Positions 44,495 through 53,968 of a stretch of DNA of 64,000 nt are shown in pieces. Positions within the stretch are counted from its first letter, which is position 1. Each line of letters opens with the position of its first letter. The notes below the pieces were generated by a model that saw only the letters and a program-made list of their open reading frames with translations, did not search any database and was not told the DNA's origin. Made by a program: the position numbers and the translations under genes. This stretch comes from Pseudomonas putida NBRC 14164 (GTDB taxonomy: Bacteria > Pseudomonadota > Gammaproteobacteria > Pseudomonadales > Pseudomonadaceae): the NCBI RefSeq assembly GCF_000412675.1, contig NC_021505.1:2784501-2848500 (forward strand), in the 5' to 3' direction.

Positions 44495-44823
44495 TGGACA
44501 AGGCAGTGGTCGACCACCGCATCTATACCATCCGGCCGCGCTGCATGGCGGCGTTTCTCGAAGCCTTCGACCAGTTGGCGATGCCGATCCTGCTGCGCCA
44601 CCTCGGCGCACCACTGGCGTTCTACACCAGTAGCATCGGGCCGCTGAACCAGGTGGTGCACCTGTGGGGTTATGACAGCCTGGATGACTTTGAAAAGCGC
44701 AGCGCGGCGCGGGATGCCGACCCGGATTTTGCTGCTTATCTGCATGCCACCCGTGACCTGGTGGTGACGCAGGAAACACGGATCATCAGGCCTGTGTATC
44801 TGCGCAGCCTCGACAGGCAGTGA
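44494..44823 (+). CDS. NIPSNAP-family protein
   Basis: A 109-residue protein matching the NIPSNAP dimeric ferredoxin-like fold: DHRIYTIRPRCMAAFLEAF at the N-terminus and NQVVHLWGYDSLDDFEKRSA in the middle, both family hallmarks. The start ATG overlaps the flavoprotein stop (TGATG). Small NIPSNAP proteins often sit in catabolic operons, but their biochemical role is poorly defined; it may bind an intermediate or assist one of the neighbouring enzymes. Confidence 0.85.
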   Translation: MDKAVVDHRIYTIRPRCMAAFLEAFDQLAMPILLRHLGAPLAFYTSSIGPLNQVVHLWGYDSLDDFEKRSAARDADPDFAAYLHATRDLVVTQETRIIRPVYLRSLDRQ

Positions 44824-44836
44824 TGTTGCCTGTGCT

Positions 44837-44930
44837 GGCCCAATCGCCGGCAAGCCGGCTCCCACAGGTGGAGTGCTGTTCTCAGGGGCCATGATCCCCC
44901 TGTGGGAGCTGGCTTGCCGGCGATTGGGCC
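44837..44930. repeat. REP pair (inverted repeat)
   Basis: The left arm begins GGCCCAATCGCCGGCAAGCC and runs to CTCCCACAGG. The right arm is CCTGTGGGAGCTGGCTTGCC followed by GGCGATTGGGCC. This is the classic P. putida-type REP pair; it lies between the NIPSNAP gene and the transporter. Confidence 0.92.
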
Positions 44931-44979
44931 GCAACGCGGCCCCGAAACACCGTCATAAAAACAACAACAGGTGATACCC

Positions 44980-46365
44980 ATGAACAACACACTCGACGTG
45001 CGCCAACTGATCGACCAGCAACCCATCGGCCGCTACCAGAAATGGGTAGTATTCCTCGGCTTCCTGATCATCGCTCTGGACGGCCTGGACGTGGCCATCA
45101 TCGGCTTCATTGCCCCGCAGCTGAAAAACGACTGGGGCCTGGATGCGCAAAGCCTGGGCCCGGTATTGAGCGCTGCGCTGATCGGCCTGGCCCTTGGCGC
45201 CCTGATTGCCGGCCCCTTGGCTGACCGCTACGGGCGCAAGGCGGTATTGCTGTGCAGCGTGCTGCTGTTTGGCATCTGGACCCTGGCCTCGGCGTTTTCC
45301 CCAAACCTGGAAACCCTGGTCGCGCTGCGTTTTCTTACCGGCCTGGGCCTGGGTGCTGCAATGCCCAATGCCAGCACCCTGGTCAGCGAATACGCCCCGG
45401 CGCGCAGCCGCTCGCTGCTGATCACCCTGGCGTTCTGCGGGTTCTCCCTGGGGGCAGCGATGGGTGGTTTCGTCAGCGCCTGGATGATACCCAACCTGGG
45501 CTGGCGCAGTGTGCTGGTGCTGGGCGGGGTGTTGCCGCTGCTGGTCCTGCCGCTGCTGTATTGGCGGCTACCGGAATCGGTCACCTTTTTGGTCAGCAAA
45601 GGTGCAGACCGCCAGCGCATTCTGGCCATTGTCCGCCGCCTGGCCCCTGAACATGTCAATGCCGACAGTACCTTCGTCATGCCCGCCAAACCCCAGGGCA
45701 CTGGCGGTGCGATTGGCACCATCCTCTCGCCGCGCTACCGCTTTGGTACCTGCATGCTCTGGGCTGGCTACGTGCTGGCGCTGTTCCTGGTGTACCTGTT
45801 CAGCGGCTGGCTGCCGACACTGGTGAAGGAGGGCGGAGGTTTTTCGGTGTCTGAAGCCGCCATTGTCACGGCCTGTTTCCAGATTGGCGGCCCGGTAGGG
45901 GCGATTTCAGTGGGCTGGGCCATGGACCGCTGTAACCCGCAGCGCGTACTGATGCTGACGTTTCTGTTCAGCGGCGCGGTTATCTTCACGATTGGCCAGG
46001 TGGCGGGGGATTTCGCCTGGCTGTGCGCCATTGCCTGCGCCGTGGGCTTTGGGCTGAATGGCGCGAGCGTTGGCATGAATGCACTGGCGGCGGCCTTTTA
46101 CCCGACGCAAGCGCGGGCGACCGGGGCCAGCTGGATGAGCGGCATCGGGCGCATTGGCGCCGTGCTCAGCGCCTTTGCCGGGGCCCAGATGCTGGCGCTG
46201 GGCTGGAGTTTTGAACAAGTGTTCGCTTCGCTGCTGTTGCCTGCTGCGCTGGCGGCATTGGCAGTATGGCTGCAGGGGCGAAATGCTGCGCTACGGTTTA
46301 GCGCTCAAGGCTGTACATCCGGCACTCCGCCAGCAACGCCAGCAGGTTCGGCTCCCGCTCCCTAG
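44980..46365 (+). CDS. AAHS-type aromatic acid:H+ symporter (MFS, PcaK-like)
   Basis: A 461-residue 12-span transporter. The first-helix motif ALDGLDVAIIGFIAPQL and the loop GPLADRYGRKAVLL are typical of PcaK/BenK-type aromatic acid transporters. The ATG at 44980 (RYQKWVVFLGF about 15 residues further on) is preferred over one three codons upstream. It lies downstream of the SDR-desaturase-NIPSNAP genes after a REP pair, in the same direction. Its presence, with a PobR-like regulator, points to an aromatic or alicyclic carboxylate as the substrate. Its 3' end overlaps the convergent LysR gene. Confidence 0.88.
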   Translation: MNNTLDVRQLIDQQPIGRYQKWVVFLGFLIIALDGLDVAIIGFIAPQLKNDWGLDAQSLGPVLSAALIGLALGALIAGPLADRYGRKAVLLCSVLLFGIWTLASAFSPNLETLVALRFLTGLGLGAAMPNASTLVSEYAPARSRSLLITLAFCGFSLGAAMGGFVSAWMIPNLGWRSVLVLGGVLPLLVLPLLYWRLPESVTFLVSKGADRQRILAIVRRLAPEHVNADSTFVMPAKPQGTGGAIGTILSPRYRFGTCMLWAGYVLALFLVYLFSGWLPTLVKEGGGFSVSEAAIVTACFQIGGPVGAISVGWAMDRCNPQRVLMLTFLFSGAVIFTIGQVAGDFAWLCAIACAVGFGLNGASVGMNALAAAFYPTQARATGASWMSGIGRIGAVLSAFAGAQMLALGWSFEQVFASLLLPAALAALAVWLQGRNAALRFSAQGCTSGTPPATPAGSAPAP

Positions 46366-47209
46366 CCTTCAGAAACACTACGCCAATGTGCTGCTGCAAG
46401 CGGTATTGCGGCTTCAAGGCAATCAGCCGGACGCGGTTTTCGTACACAGCCGCGATACGCCCGGGCAGCAGGGCGAAGCCCACACCCGAGCTGACCATGC
46501 TCAGCACGGTGAAGATGTCATTCACCTGCATGGCCACCTTGGGCTCGAAGCCGGCCTGCTGGAACACCCGTGCGCCATCGCGGTGGGTGGCGAAGCCCTG
46601 GGTCAGGGTGATGAAGGTGGAGTCGGCGAGGTCGGCCAGGTCTACCTCGGCCTGTCCGGCGAAGGGCGAGTCGGTGGGGACAGCTAGGAAGATGTCGTCG
46701 GAGAACAGCGGCAGCTGCTCGCAGGCCGGGTCGCTGACGCTTTCGTCGAGTGACACCAGGACAGCTTCCAGCTCATGGTTTTTCAGGCGCTGCAGCAAGT
46801 CGACGTTGGAGCCCAGGGTAAGGTCGATGTTCAGCTCGCTGCGGCGCAGTTTCAGGCCCATGACCAGTTTGGGCACGGTTTTTACCGTCAGCGAGTAGAG
46901 CGCACCCAGGCGGAAGCGCTCGGCGTAGAACCCCGCGGCTTCGCGGGTTTGGCGCACCATCTGCTCGGCGTCCTGGATCAGCTGCCGGGCTTTCTTTTCC
47001 AGCACGTAGGCGCTTTCCAGCGGGATCAGCTGGCGGCCTTCGTGCTTGAACAACGGGCAGCGCAGGGCGCTTTCCAGCGAATGGATGGCGCGGTGCACGC
47101 TGACGGCACTGGTAGACAACTCGACCGCCGCGCGGCCGAGGTTGCCGGTGCGCATGAAGGCAAGAAAGGTTTCCAGCTTTTTGAGGGTCAGTTCTTCGTC
47201 GATCAGCAT
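46298..47209 (-). CDS. LysR-family regulator, MdcR-like
   Basis: A 303-residue LysR protein. The helix-turn-helix includes MRTGNLGRAAVELSTSAVSV followed by HRAIHSLESALRCPLF. The opening LIDEELTLKKLETFLAFM resembles MdcR, the malonate-utilisation regulator, as I remember it. The ATG at 47209 is chosen; the open frame continues upstream to 47299 but only across the palindrome. No malonate decarboxylase genes are in the window, so the target is uncertain; the neighbouring HAD gene or the AAHS transporter are candidates. The 3' end overlaps the convergent transporter gene by 68 bases. Confidence 0.82.
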   Translation of the reverse strand: MLIDEELTLKKLETFLAFMRTGNLGRAAVELSTSAVSVHRAIHSLESALRCPLFKHEGRQLIPLESAYVLEKKARQLIQDAEQMVRQTREAAGFYAERFRLGALYSLTVKTVPKLVMGLKLRRSELNIDLTLGSNVDLLQRLKNHELEAVLVSLDESVSDPACEQLPLFSDDIFLAVPTDSPFAGQAEVDLADLADSTFITLTQGFATHRDGARVFQQAGFEPKVAMQVNDIFTVLSMVSSGVGFALLPGRIAAVYENRVRLIALKPQYRLQQHIGVVFLKAREREPNLLALLAECRMYSLER

Positions 47210-47246
47210 GGGGGCCTGGGTGGGTATGGCTATAGAGTTATGGGGT

Positions 47247-47297
47247 GTTTGAGATCGAGCGCCGCCCGCGCGGCGCTCGGTCTCAAACACACCCCAC
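47247..47297. repeat. Inverted repeat, possible terminator
   Basis: GTGTTTGAGATCGAGCGCCG pairs with its near-complement CGGCGCTCGGTCTCAAACAC, forming a long stem with a tight loop. It lies just past the end of the HAD gene (minus strand). No T-tract follows, so a classical intrinsic terminator is not certain. Confidence 0.6.
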
Positions 47298-47300
47298 ACC

Positions 47301-47957
47301 TTAAGCCATACGCTCGATCAATGCCCACAACGCCGGGTCATTGAAGTCGTTCACAACCAGCTTGGCACCCGCCTCCAGCAACCGCTGCGGCGTCTGCGTC
47401 GTGGCCACGCCCACGGTAAATATCCCCGCGCCACTGGCGGCCGCAACCCCCGGCAATGAATCCTCGAAGGCCAGCGCCTGCCTGGCCTCGGCGCCCAGCC
47501 GCTGCAGGCCGGTTAGGTAGGGCAGGGGGTCTGGCTTGGGCCGCGCCAGTTCCTCGGCCACCAGCACATGCTCGAACTGCTGGCCAAGGCCCATGGCGTT
47601 CAGCATGTGTTCGGCGTTCAGCCGCGGTGCGTTGGTCACCACGCACATGCCGATGTCATGGGCCTTGGCATGCTCCAGCAGGCGCAACAGGCCTGGCATC
47701 GGGTCAAGAGACGGTGACAGGTCGCGAAACAGCGCCTCCTTGCGGTCGGCCAGCGCCTGGCACTGCTCGACGCTCGCACCGCTAAACAGCTCGGCGAACA
47801 GCTCGCCGTTGGCGCGGCCGCTGACCTGGGCATCGAACTGCGCCTGGCTCAGTTCGCGGCCGTCATGCTCACGCAGCAGTTGGCGAAAGGCCTGCAGGTG
47901 CAGGGTGTCGGTGTCGGTGAGGGTTCCGTCGAGGTCGAACAGCAGGGCGGTCAGCAT
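47301..47957 (-). CDS. HAD-superfamily hydrolase, phosphatase or phosphoglucomutase type
   Basis: A 218-residue HAD hydrolase of the GmhB/CbbY/PGMB-like subclass. Motif I is LLFDLDGTLTDTD, with the nucleophile Asp and the DxD acid/base. Motif II lies in CVVTNAP, motif III is a Lys in ARPKPDPLPY, and motif IV is FEDSLPG. The helical cap between residues 15 and 80 suggests a small soluble sugar phosphate or similar substrate. The gene runs divergently from lexA2 across about 100 bases. The substrate is not deducible. Confidence 0.85.
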   Translation of the reverse strand: MLTALLFDLDGTLTDTDTLHLQAFRQLLREHDGRELSQAQFDAQVSGRANGELFAELFSGASVEQCQALADRKEALFRDLSPSLDPMPGLLRLLEHAKAHDIGMCVVTNAPRLNAEHMLNAMGLGQQFEHVLVAEELARPKPDPLPYLTGLQRLGAEARQALAFEDSLPGVAAASGAGIFTVGVATTQTPQRLLEAGAKLVVNDFNDPALWALIERMA

Positions 47958-48043
47958 GGGGTATCCAGATCAAGAAAACACAAGCCAGGGGATCATAACC
48001 AAAGCTGACGACGAAGGGGGCTGTTCAGCGTGCTCCGAAAAGA

Positions 48044-48055
48044 GTACAAATGTGC
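48044..48055 (+). promoter_or_regulatory. LexA2 operator
   Basis: GTACAAATGTGC matches the GTACN4GTGC box recognised by P. putida LexA2. It lies three bases before the lexA2 ATG, so LexA2 should repress its own gene and the following imuA-imuB-dnaE2 cassette until DNA damage. The site overlaps the possible alternative start at 48050. Confidence 0.85.
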
Positions 48056-48058
48056 TCC

Positions 48059-48667
48059 ATGGACAATCTTACCCCCAAACGCCGCGCGATTTTCGAATTC
48101 ATCCGCGAGCGCATTGCCGATCAAGGGCAGCCACCGAGCCTGGCCGATATCGCCACGCGCTTCGGTTTTGCTTCGCGCAGCGTTGCGCGCAAGCACATCA
48201 CCGCCTTGTGCCAGGCCGGTTATATAGATGTCACGCCGAACCAGGCGCGGGGCATTCGCCTGGCCGAACCGCTGCGTCGGCCAGAAATCCTCGAAGTGCC
48301 GGTGCTGGGCCAGGTGGCGGCGGGCGCCCCCATCGGCCCGGACCTCGATATCCACGAACAGTTGCTGATCGACCCCAGCCTGTTCCGCCGCACCCCTGAC
48401 TACCTGCTTAAAGTGCGTGGCGATTCGATGTTCGACGACGGCATCTTCGACGGTGACCTGGTCGGCATCCTGCAACAGGCCGACGCCCGCGATGGCCAGA
48501 TCGTGGTTGCGCGCCTGGACGGCGAAGTGACCATCAAGCGCCTGCAACGCCAGGGCAGCGGTTACCGGCTGTTGCCACGCAACCCGGCCTATGCACCCAT
48601 CGATGTGCAGCCTGAACAGGATTTTTTCATCGAAGGCGTGTTCTGCGGCCTGCTGAGGCGTGACTGA
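48059..48667 (+). CDS. lexA2: LexA2 repressor of the mutagenesis cassette
   Basis: A 202-residue LexA-family repressor. An N-terminal winged helix (LADIATRFGFASRSVARKHI) is followed by the autoprotease domain. The Ala-Gly cleavage site lies in GQVAAGAPIG, the nucleophilic Ser in RGDSMFDDGI and the general-base Lys in GEVTIKRL, all intact. RecA-dependent self-cleavage should relieve repression after DNA damage. The start at 48059 is assumed; an in-frame ATG at 48050 is possible and neither has a strong ribosome-binding site. Its stop overlaps the imuA start (TGATG). This second LexA alongside the main lexA is characteristic of P. putida. Confidence 0.93.
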   Translation: MDNLTPKRRAIFEFIRERIADQGQPPSLADIATRFGFASRSVARKHITALCQAGYIDVTPNQARGIRLAEPLRRPEILEVPVLGQVAAGAPIGPDLDIHEQLLIDPSLFRRTPDYLLKVRGDSMFDDGIFDGDLVGILQQADARDGQIVVARLDGEVTIKRLQRQGSGYRLLPRNPAYAPIDVQPEQDFFIEGVFCGLLRRD

Positions 48668-49287
48668 TGGGCGCAGTGGTCGACCTCGACAGGCTGCTCG
48701 ATCAGCGGCGTGTCTGGCGCGGGCGGCAGGCCCAGGCACGGCCACTCGGCTTGCAGCCGACCGGCCATGCGGCCCTTGACGAGCGCCTGCCTGAAGGCGG
48801 CTGGCCGGCGGCGGCACTCAGCGAGTTGCTACTGGGCAGCCCCGGTTGCGGCGAACTGCAACTGCTGTGGCCCACGCTGGCGCGGCTGAGTACTGAAGGC
48901 AGCCGGGTAGTACTGGTGGCACCGCCGTTCATCCCTTACGCACCGGCCTGGCAGGCAGCCGGGGTAGACCTGCGCTGGCTGGTGCAGGTAGATGCCGCCC
49001 CTGCCGATGCCTTGTGGGCGGCCGAGCAGTGCCTGCGCTCGGGCAGTTGCGCGGCGGTGCTGTGCTGGCCTGAACGTGCCGATGACCGGGCCCTGCGGCG
49101 TCTGCAGGTGGCCGCAGAAACCGGACAGGCGCTGGCATTCGCCTGCCGGCCGCACCAGGCAGCACACAACCCTTCGCCAGCAGCGCTGCGGGTTGCCGTC
49201 GACACCCGTCCGGCGCAGTGGCGTGTGCTTAAAAGCCGGGGCGGCATGCCACCTGCGCTGCCCATCGCCTGCCCGGGGCGGGGCTGA
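48667..49287 (+). CDS. imuA: ImuA, translesion mutagenesis factor (SulA/RecA-like)
   Basis: A 206-residue protein of the ImuA family. The N-terminal LQPTGHAALDERLPEGGWPA followed by AALSELLLGSPGCGELQLLW is the family hallmark, a RecA-like fold in which the nucleotide-binding loop is degenerate (GSPGCGE). It works with ImuB and DnaE2 in DNA-damage-induced mutagenesis. The start overlaps the lexA2 stop by one base, so it is under the same LexA2 control. Confidence 0.93.
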   Translation: MGAVVDLDRLLDQRRVWRGRQAQARPLGLQPTGHAALDERLPEGGWPAAALSELLLGSPGCGELQLLWPTLARLSTEGSRVVLVAPPFIPYAPAWQAAGVDLRWLVQVDAAPADALWAAEQCLRSGSCAAVLCWPERADDRALRRLQVAAETGQALAFACRPHQAAHNPSPAALRVAVDTRPAQWRVLKSRGGMPPALPIACPGRG

Positions 49288-49293
49288 TGCACC

Positions 49294-50712
49294 ATGCTCT
49301 GGGCCTGCATCCTGCTCCCGCAGCTGGCGCTGGACACGGTCCTGCGTGAGCGTGACGACCCCGATACTCCCTTGGTGCTGCTTGGCGGGCCTACCCAGCG
49401 CCGGGTATTGCAAGCGGTCAGCCCGGCAGCGGCCGCACTTGGGTTGAGGGCAGGGCAGACCCTGACGGCGGCACGTGCCCTGGCGGAGGGTTTCACCTGC
49501 GTTGAAGCCGACCCCAGGCGTATCGAGCAGGTGCAGCAATTGCTGGCGGCCTGGGCCTATCGCTTCAGTGCCCAGGTCAGCCTGCATTACCCGCGGGCGT
49601 TGCTCCTGGAAGTAGGCTCCAGCCTGCAACTGTTCGGCCCTTGGCCCTTGTTCGAGGCACGTCTGCGCCAGGAACTGGCAGATTTGGGCCTGCGCCAACG
49701 CATTGTCCTGGCCAGCAACCCGGTAGCGGCGCGCATGCTTGCCAATGCTCATGATGGCTTGGCCGTGGGCGATGCCGACGCCACCCGTGCGGCGCTGCTA
49801 GGCATGCCCATCACACGTATCGGCTTGCCGGCAGACGCCGCCGAAGCCTTTGCCCGCATGGGCCTGCGCCAGCTGGGCCAGGTACTGTCCTTGCCGCGCG
49901 ATACATTGGCCAAGCGCTTTGCACCCCAGGTGCAGTTGCACCTCGACCAGCTGCTTGGCCTGCGCAATCTGGGGCTGGCCTTCTACCAGCCACCGGACCG
50001 TTTCGAAACCCGGCTGGAGCTGAACTTCGATGTCGAGTCGCACCAGGCGCTGTTGTTCCCGCTGCGGCGCATGCTCAACGACCTTGCCGCATTCCTCGCC
50101 GGGCGCGACTGTGGCGTGCAGCGCTTTTGCCTGCACCTGGAACATGCCGAAGGCCCGGACACCCTGCTCACGGTCGGCCTGCTGGCTGCCGAACGCGATG
50201 CCGCCATGCTGTTCGAACTGACCCGTGGGCGCCTGGAGCCGCTGCGCATTCCCGCACCCGTGCGCAACGTGCGGCTGGTTGCCGAGGACCTGCCAACCTT
50301 CGTGCCCCAGCACCAGGCGTTGTTCGACCCTCGTGCGCAGCAGGCGCAACCCTGGGAACAATTGCGCGAGCGGCTGCGCGCTCGCCTGGGGGATGAGGCC
50401 GTGAAGGGGCTGAGCGCGGCAGCCGATCATCGCCCCGAATGCGCCTGGCAGCTGACCGAGCAAGGCGCCCAAGGCAGCATGCCGGTTGCCCCGGGCACTC
50501 GCCCCGGCTGGCTGCTGCCAGCCCCGATGGCGCTGGACACCGCCAGCTACCAGGTACACGGCCAGGCCGAACGCATCGAGTCGGGCTGGTGGGATGGCGG
50601 CGACGTGCGCCGCGACTACTACCGCATCGAAACCCGTGATGGCCTGCGCGGCTGGGCCTACCGCGACCTGGGCCAGGCCGGCCCGCTGTGGCTGCAGGGG
50701 TGGTTCGCATGA
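49294..50712 (+). CDS. imuB: ImuB, inactive Y-family polymerase homologue
   Basis: A 472-residue Y-family homologue. It starts [20 protein letters not shown], where active polymerases have an acidic metal-binding motif; the missing acidic residues show that it is catalytically dead, as known for ImuB. A thumb-like region around [19 protein letters not shown] and a little-finger-like domain follow, then a C-terminal RecA-contacting tail. It acts as the hub that brings DnaE2 to the sliding clamp. It starts six bases after imuA and overlaps dnaE2 by four bases. Confidence 0.93.
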   Translation: MLWACILLPQLALDTVLRERDDPDTPLVLLGGPTQRRVLQAVSPAAAALGLRAGQTLTAARALAEGFTCVEADPRRIEQVQQLLAAWAYRFSAQVSLHYPRALLLEVGSSLQLFGPWPLFEARLRQELADLGLRQRIVLASNPVAARMLANAHDGLAVGDADATRAALLGMPITRIGLPADAAEAFARMGLRQLGQVLSLPRDTLAKRFAPQVQLHLDQLLGLRNLGLAFYQPPDRFETRLELNFDVESHQALLFPLRRMLNDLAAFLAGRDCGVQRFCLHLEHAEGPDTLLTVGLLAAERDAAMLFELTRGRLEPLRIPAPVRNVRLVAEDLPTFVPQHQALFDPRAQQAQPWEQLRERLRARLGDEAVKGLSAAADHRPECAWQLTEQGAQGSMPVAPGTRPGWLLPAPMALDTASYQVHGQAERIESGWWDGGDVRRDYYRIETRDGLRGWAYRDLGQAGPLWLQGWFA

Positions 50713-53700
50713 GCACGCCGGGTTATGCCGAGCTGCATTGCCTGTCCAACTTCAGCTTCCAGCGCGGGGCCTCGAGCGCTGACGAGCTGTTCCGGCGCGC
50801 GGGTGAACAGGGCTACCAGGCCCTGGCGATCACTGACGAATGCACCCTGGCTGGCATCGTTCGTGCCTGGCAGGCTGCCAAGGCGCATCAGCTGCGGCTG
50901 ATCGTGGGCAGCGAGGTGCTTTTACAGGGCGGCCCCAAGCTGGTGCTGCTGGTAGAGAACCTGGCCGGTTACCAGAGTTTGTGCGCGCTGATCACGCGGG
51001 CCCGCCGGCGGGCGCAAAAGGGCGAGTACCAGTTGTTTCGCGAAGACCTGCAACAACACCATCAAGGCCTGCTGGCGCTATGGGTGGCCGATGACTGCGC
51101 CGACACTGCCACGGGTGAGTGGTTACGCAGTGTGTTCGGCGAACGCCTGTGGCTGGCCGTGCACCTGCACCGGGGCAGTGACGATGCCCTGCGCCTGCAA
51201 GGCTTGCGAGGCCTGGCGGCTGAAGTAGGTATCCGCGCCGTGGCCTGTGGCGATGTGCACATGCATGTGCGCGGTCGCCGTGCCTTGCAGGACTGCATGA
51301 CCGCCATCCGCCAGCATTGCCGGGTGGATGAAGCCGGGCGCTTTCTGTTTGCCAATGGCGAGCGGCACCTGCGCAGCCAGGCACAGTTGGGCGAACTCTA
51401 TCCTGCCGACCTGCTGGCCGAGACCCTGGCCATTGCCGAGCGCTGCCAATTTGACCTGAGCGAGTTGAAATACCAGTACCCGCGCGAACTGGTGCCCCAG
51501 GGCCATACCCCGGCAAGCTGGTTGCGTGAACTGTGCGAGCAAGGCTTGCCGCTACGCTGGCCAGGCGGGCCGAGTGACAAGGTGCGTGATGTGCTGGCCA
51601 CGGAGTTGGCACTGATCGAGGAACTTGGTTACGAAAGTTACTTCCTGACCGTGCACGACATCGTCGCCTTCGCCCGCAGCCAAGGCATCTTGTGTCAGGG
51701 CCGCGGTTCGGCCGCCAACTCGGTGGTGTGTTTCGTGCTGGGCATTACTGAGCTCGACCCCATGCAGCATCGCCTGCTGTTCGAGCGCTTCCTTTCGCGT
51801 GAGCGCAACGAGCCGCCTGATATCGACGTGGACTTCGAGCACGACCGGCGCGAAGAAGTGATCCAGTATGTGTTTCGCCGTTATGGCCGACACCGTGCGG
51901 CGCTGACGGCGGTGGTCAACACCTACCATGCCGCGGGTGCGGTGCGTGATGTAGCGCGGGTATTGGGTTTGCCGGCAGACCAGGTGGATGCCCTGGCCAA
52001 GTGCTGTGGTCGCTGGAGCGACCGCATCCCCGATGACCAGCGCCTGGCGGAGGCCGGCTTTGAGGCCGGCAGCCCTTCACTGCGGCGGGTGCTGGTGCTG
52101 GCTGGCGAGCTGATCGGCTTCCCCCGGCACCTGTCGCAGCACCCGGGCGGCTTTGTCATCTCCCAGCAGCCACTCGACCAGCTGGTGCCGGTGGAAAATG
52201 CCGCGATGGCGGAGCGCACGGTGATCCAGTGGGACAAGGACGACCTGGACATGGTCGGCCTGCTCAAGGTCGACGTGCTGGCGCTGGGCATGCTCAGTGC
52301 CTTGCGCCGCTGCTTCGACCTGCTCCAGCGCCATCGCGGCCAGCAACTGACCCTGGCCACCATCCCCGGCGAAGACCCGGCCACCTACGCAATGATCAGC
52401 CGCGCCGAGACCATGGGGGTATTCCAGATCGAGTCGCGGGCGCAGATGGCCATGCTGCCCCGGCTGCGGCCTAACACGTTCTATGACCTGGTCATCGAGG
52501 TGGCGATTGTCCGCCCCGGGCCGATCCAGGGCGACATGGTGCACCCGTACCTGCGCCGGCGCCTGAAGCAGGAGCCCGTCACCTACCCATCGCCGCAGCT
52601 CAAGGAAGTCTTCGAGCGTACCTTGGGCGTGCCGCTGTTCCAGGAGCAGGTGATGGAGCTGGCCATGGTTGCTGCCGATTACACGCCGGGCGAGGCCGAC
52701 CAGCTACGTCGCAACATGGCGGCCTGGAAGCGCCACGGTGGCCTGGAACCGCACCGTGAGCGGCTGGTGCAAGGCATGCTGCGCAATGGTTACGACCTGG
52801 CGTTTGCCGAGCGCATCTTCGAGCAGATCAAGGGTTTTGGCAGCTATGGCTTCCCGGAATCGCACGCGGCCAGCTTTGCCTTGCTGTGTTATGCCAGCAG
52901 CTGGCTGAAGTGCCATGAACCGGCAATCTTTACCTGCGCGCTGGTCAACAGCTGGCCCATGGGCTTCTACAGCCCTGACCAGTTGTTGCAAGAGGCCCGG
53001 CGCCAAGGTATCGAGGTGCGACCGGTTGATGTCTGCCACAGCGAGTGGGACTGCACCCTCGAGCCTGATGCTGAAGGCACATTGGCTATTCGCATGGGCT
53101 TGCGCCTGGTGCGCGGTTTGGCCGAGGCCGATGCCAGGCGCCTGGAGCAGGCGAGGGGGCAACGGCCATGGCGCGATGTCGAAGACCTGTGCCTGCGTGC
53201 AGGGCTCGATTCAAGGGCCCGGGCCCGCCTGGCCGATGGCGGGGCGCTGCGTGCCCTGGCCAGTGACCGGCACCAGGCACGCTGGCAGGTGGCGGCGGTT
53301 CAGCCGCAGCTGCCCCTGTTTGCCGAGGTGCAACCGGTGCCTGAAACGCCAGTGGACTTGCCTGTGCCAACCGTAGGTGAAGACCTGATGGCCGATTATC
53401 AGGCCCTGGGTACCACGCTGGGGCCGCATCCGCTGGCACTGTTGCGCTCACGCCTGAGGGCGCTGGGGTGTCGCAGTTCGAGTGAGCTGCAAGGTGTCGA
53501 GCATGGCGACAGCATTGCCGTGGCCGGCCTGGTAGTAGGCCGCCAACGACCCCAGACCGCCAGCGGAGTGACCTTTGTCACCCTGGAAGATGAACACGGG
53601 ATGGTCAACGTGGTGGTGTGGCGGGACATTGCCGAACGGCAGCGGCGGGCGTTGGTGGGGTCGCAGCTGCTCAAGGTCAGTGGGCGGCTGGAGCAGGAGA

Positions 53701-53789
53701 ACGGCGTGCGGCACCTGATTGCACGGCGGCTGGAAGATGTGAGCCCGTTGCTGCAAGGGCTGGATGTGCGCAGCCGGGATTTCCACTAA
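50709..53789 (+). CDS. dnaE2: Error-prone DNA polymerase DnaE2 (ImuC)
   Basis: A 1026-residue C-family polymerase. The N-terminal PHP domain ([19 protein letters not shown]) lacks several usual metal ligands, as in DnaE2 proteins. The palm motif [19 protein letters not shown] carries the catalytic aspartates, and the other conserved region [16 protein letters not shown] is present. A helix-hairpin-helix and a C-terminal OB domain ([19 protein letters not shown]) follow. It has no proofreading function and makes lesion-bypass mutations. The ATG overlaps the imuB stop (ATGA). Confidence 0.95.
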   Translation: MSTPGYAELHCLSNFSFQRGASSADELFRRAGEQGYQALAITDECTLAGIVRAWQAAKAHQLRLIVGSEVLLQGGPKLVLLVENLAGYQSLCALITRARRRAQKGEYQLFREDLQQHHQGLLALWVADDCADTATGEWLRSVFGERLWLAVHLHRGSDDALRLQGLRGLAAEVGIRAVACGDVHMHVRGRRALQDCMTAIRQHCRVDEAGRFLFANGERHLRSQAQLGELYPADLLAETLAIAERCQFDLSELKYQYPRELVPQGHTPASWLRELCEQGLPLRWPGGPSDKVRDVLATELALIEELGYESYFLTVHDIVAFARSQGILCQGRGSAANSVVCFVLGITELDPMQHRLLFERFLSRERNEPPDIDVDFEHDRREEVIQYVFRRYGRHRAALTAVVNTYHAAGAVRDVARVLGLPADQVDALAKCCGRWSDRIPDDQRLAEAGFEAGSPSLRRVLVLAGELIGFPRHLSQHPGGFVISQQPLDQLVPVENAAMAERTVIQWDKDDLDMVGLLKVDVLALGMLSALRRCFDLLQRHRGQQLTLATIPGEDPATYAMISRAETMGVFQIESRAQMAMLPRLRPNTFYDLVIEVAIVRPGPIQGDMVHPYLRRRLKQEPVTYPSPQLKEVFERTLGVPLFQEQVMELAMVAADYTPGEADQLRRNMAAWKRHGGLEPHRERLVQGMLRNGYDLAFAERIFEQIKGFGSYGFPESHAASFALLCYASSWLKCHEPAIFTCALVNSWPMGFYSPDQLLQEARRQGIEVRPVDVCHSEWDCTLEPDAEGTLAIRMGLRLVRGLAEADARRLEQARGQRPWRDVEDLCLRAGLDSRARARLADGGALRALASDRHQARWQVAAVQPQLPLFAEVQPVPETPVDLPVPTVGEDLMADYQALGTTLGPHPLALLRSRLRALGCRSSSELQGVEHGDSIAVAGLVVGRQRPQTASGVTFVTLEDEHGMVNVVVWRDIAERQRRALVGSQLLKVSGRLEQENGVRHLIARRLEDVSPLLQGLDVRSRDFH

Positions 53790-53829
53790 CCCCGGCCCCT
53801 ACCAAAAACCGTGATTCTCGCGTATTCCT

Positions 53830-53914
53830 TGTGGGAGCGGGTTCACCCGCGAACACGGGCGTAGCCCGTGCCATCCACCGTGTTGCCTTCTTCGCGGGTA
53901 AACCCGCTCCCACA
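53830..53914. repeat. REP pair (inverted repeat)
   Basis: The arms TGTGGGAGCGGGTTCACCCG and GCGGGTAAACCCGCTCCCACA are near-perfect complements, separated by a central ACGGGCGTAGCCCGT palindrome. It lies between the convergent dnaE2 and aldo/keto reductase genes. Confidence 0.93.
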
Positions 53915-53968
53915 GGGGCCGCGCACGCTTTCAGATCGGCAAGATAAAAACGATTCACGGCTCGTGAG

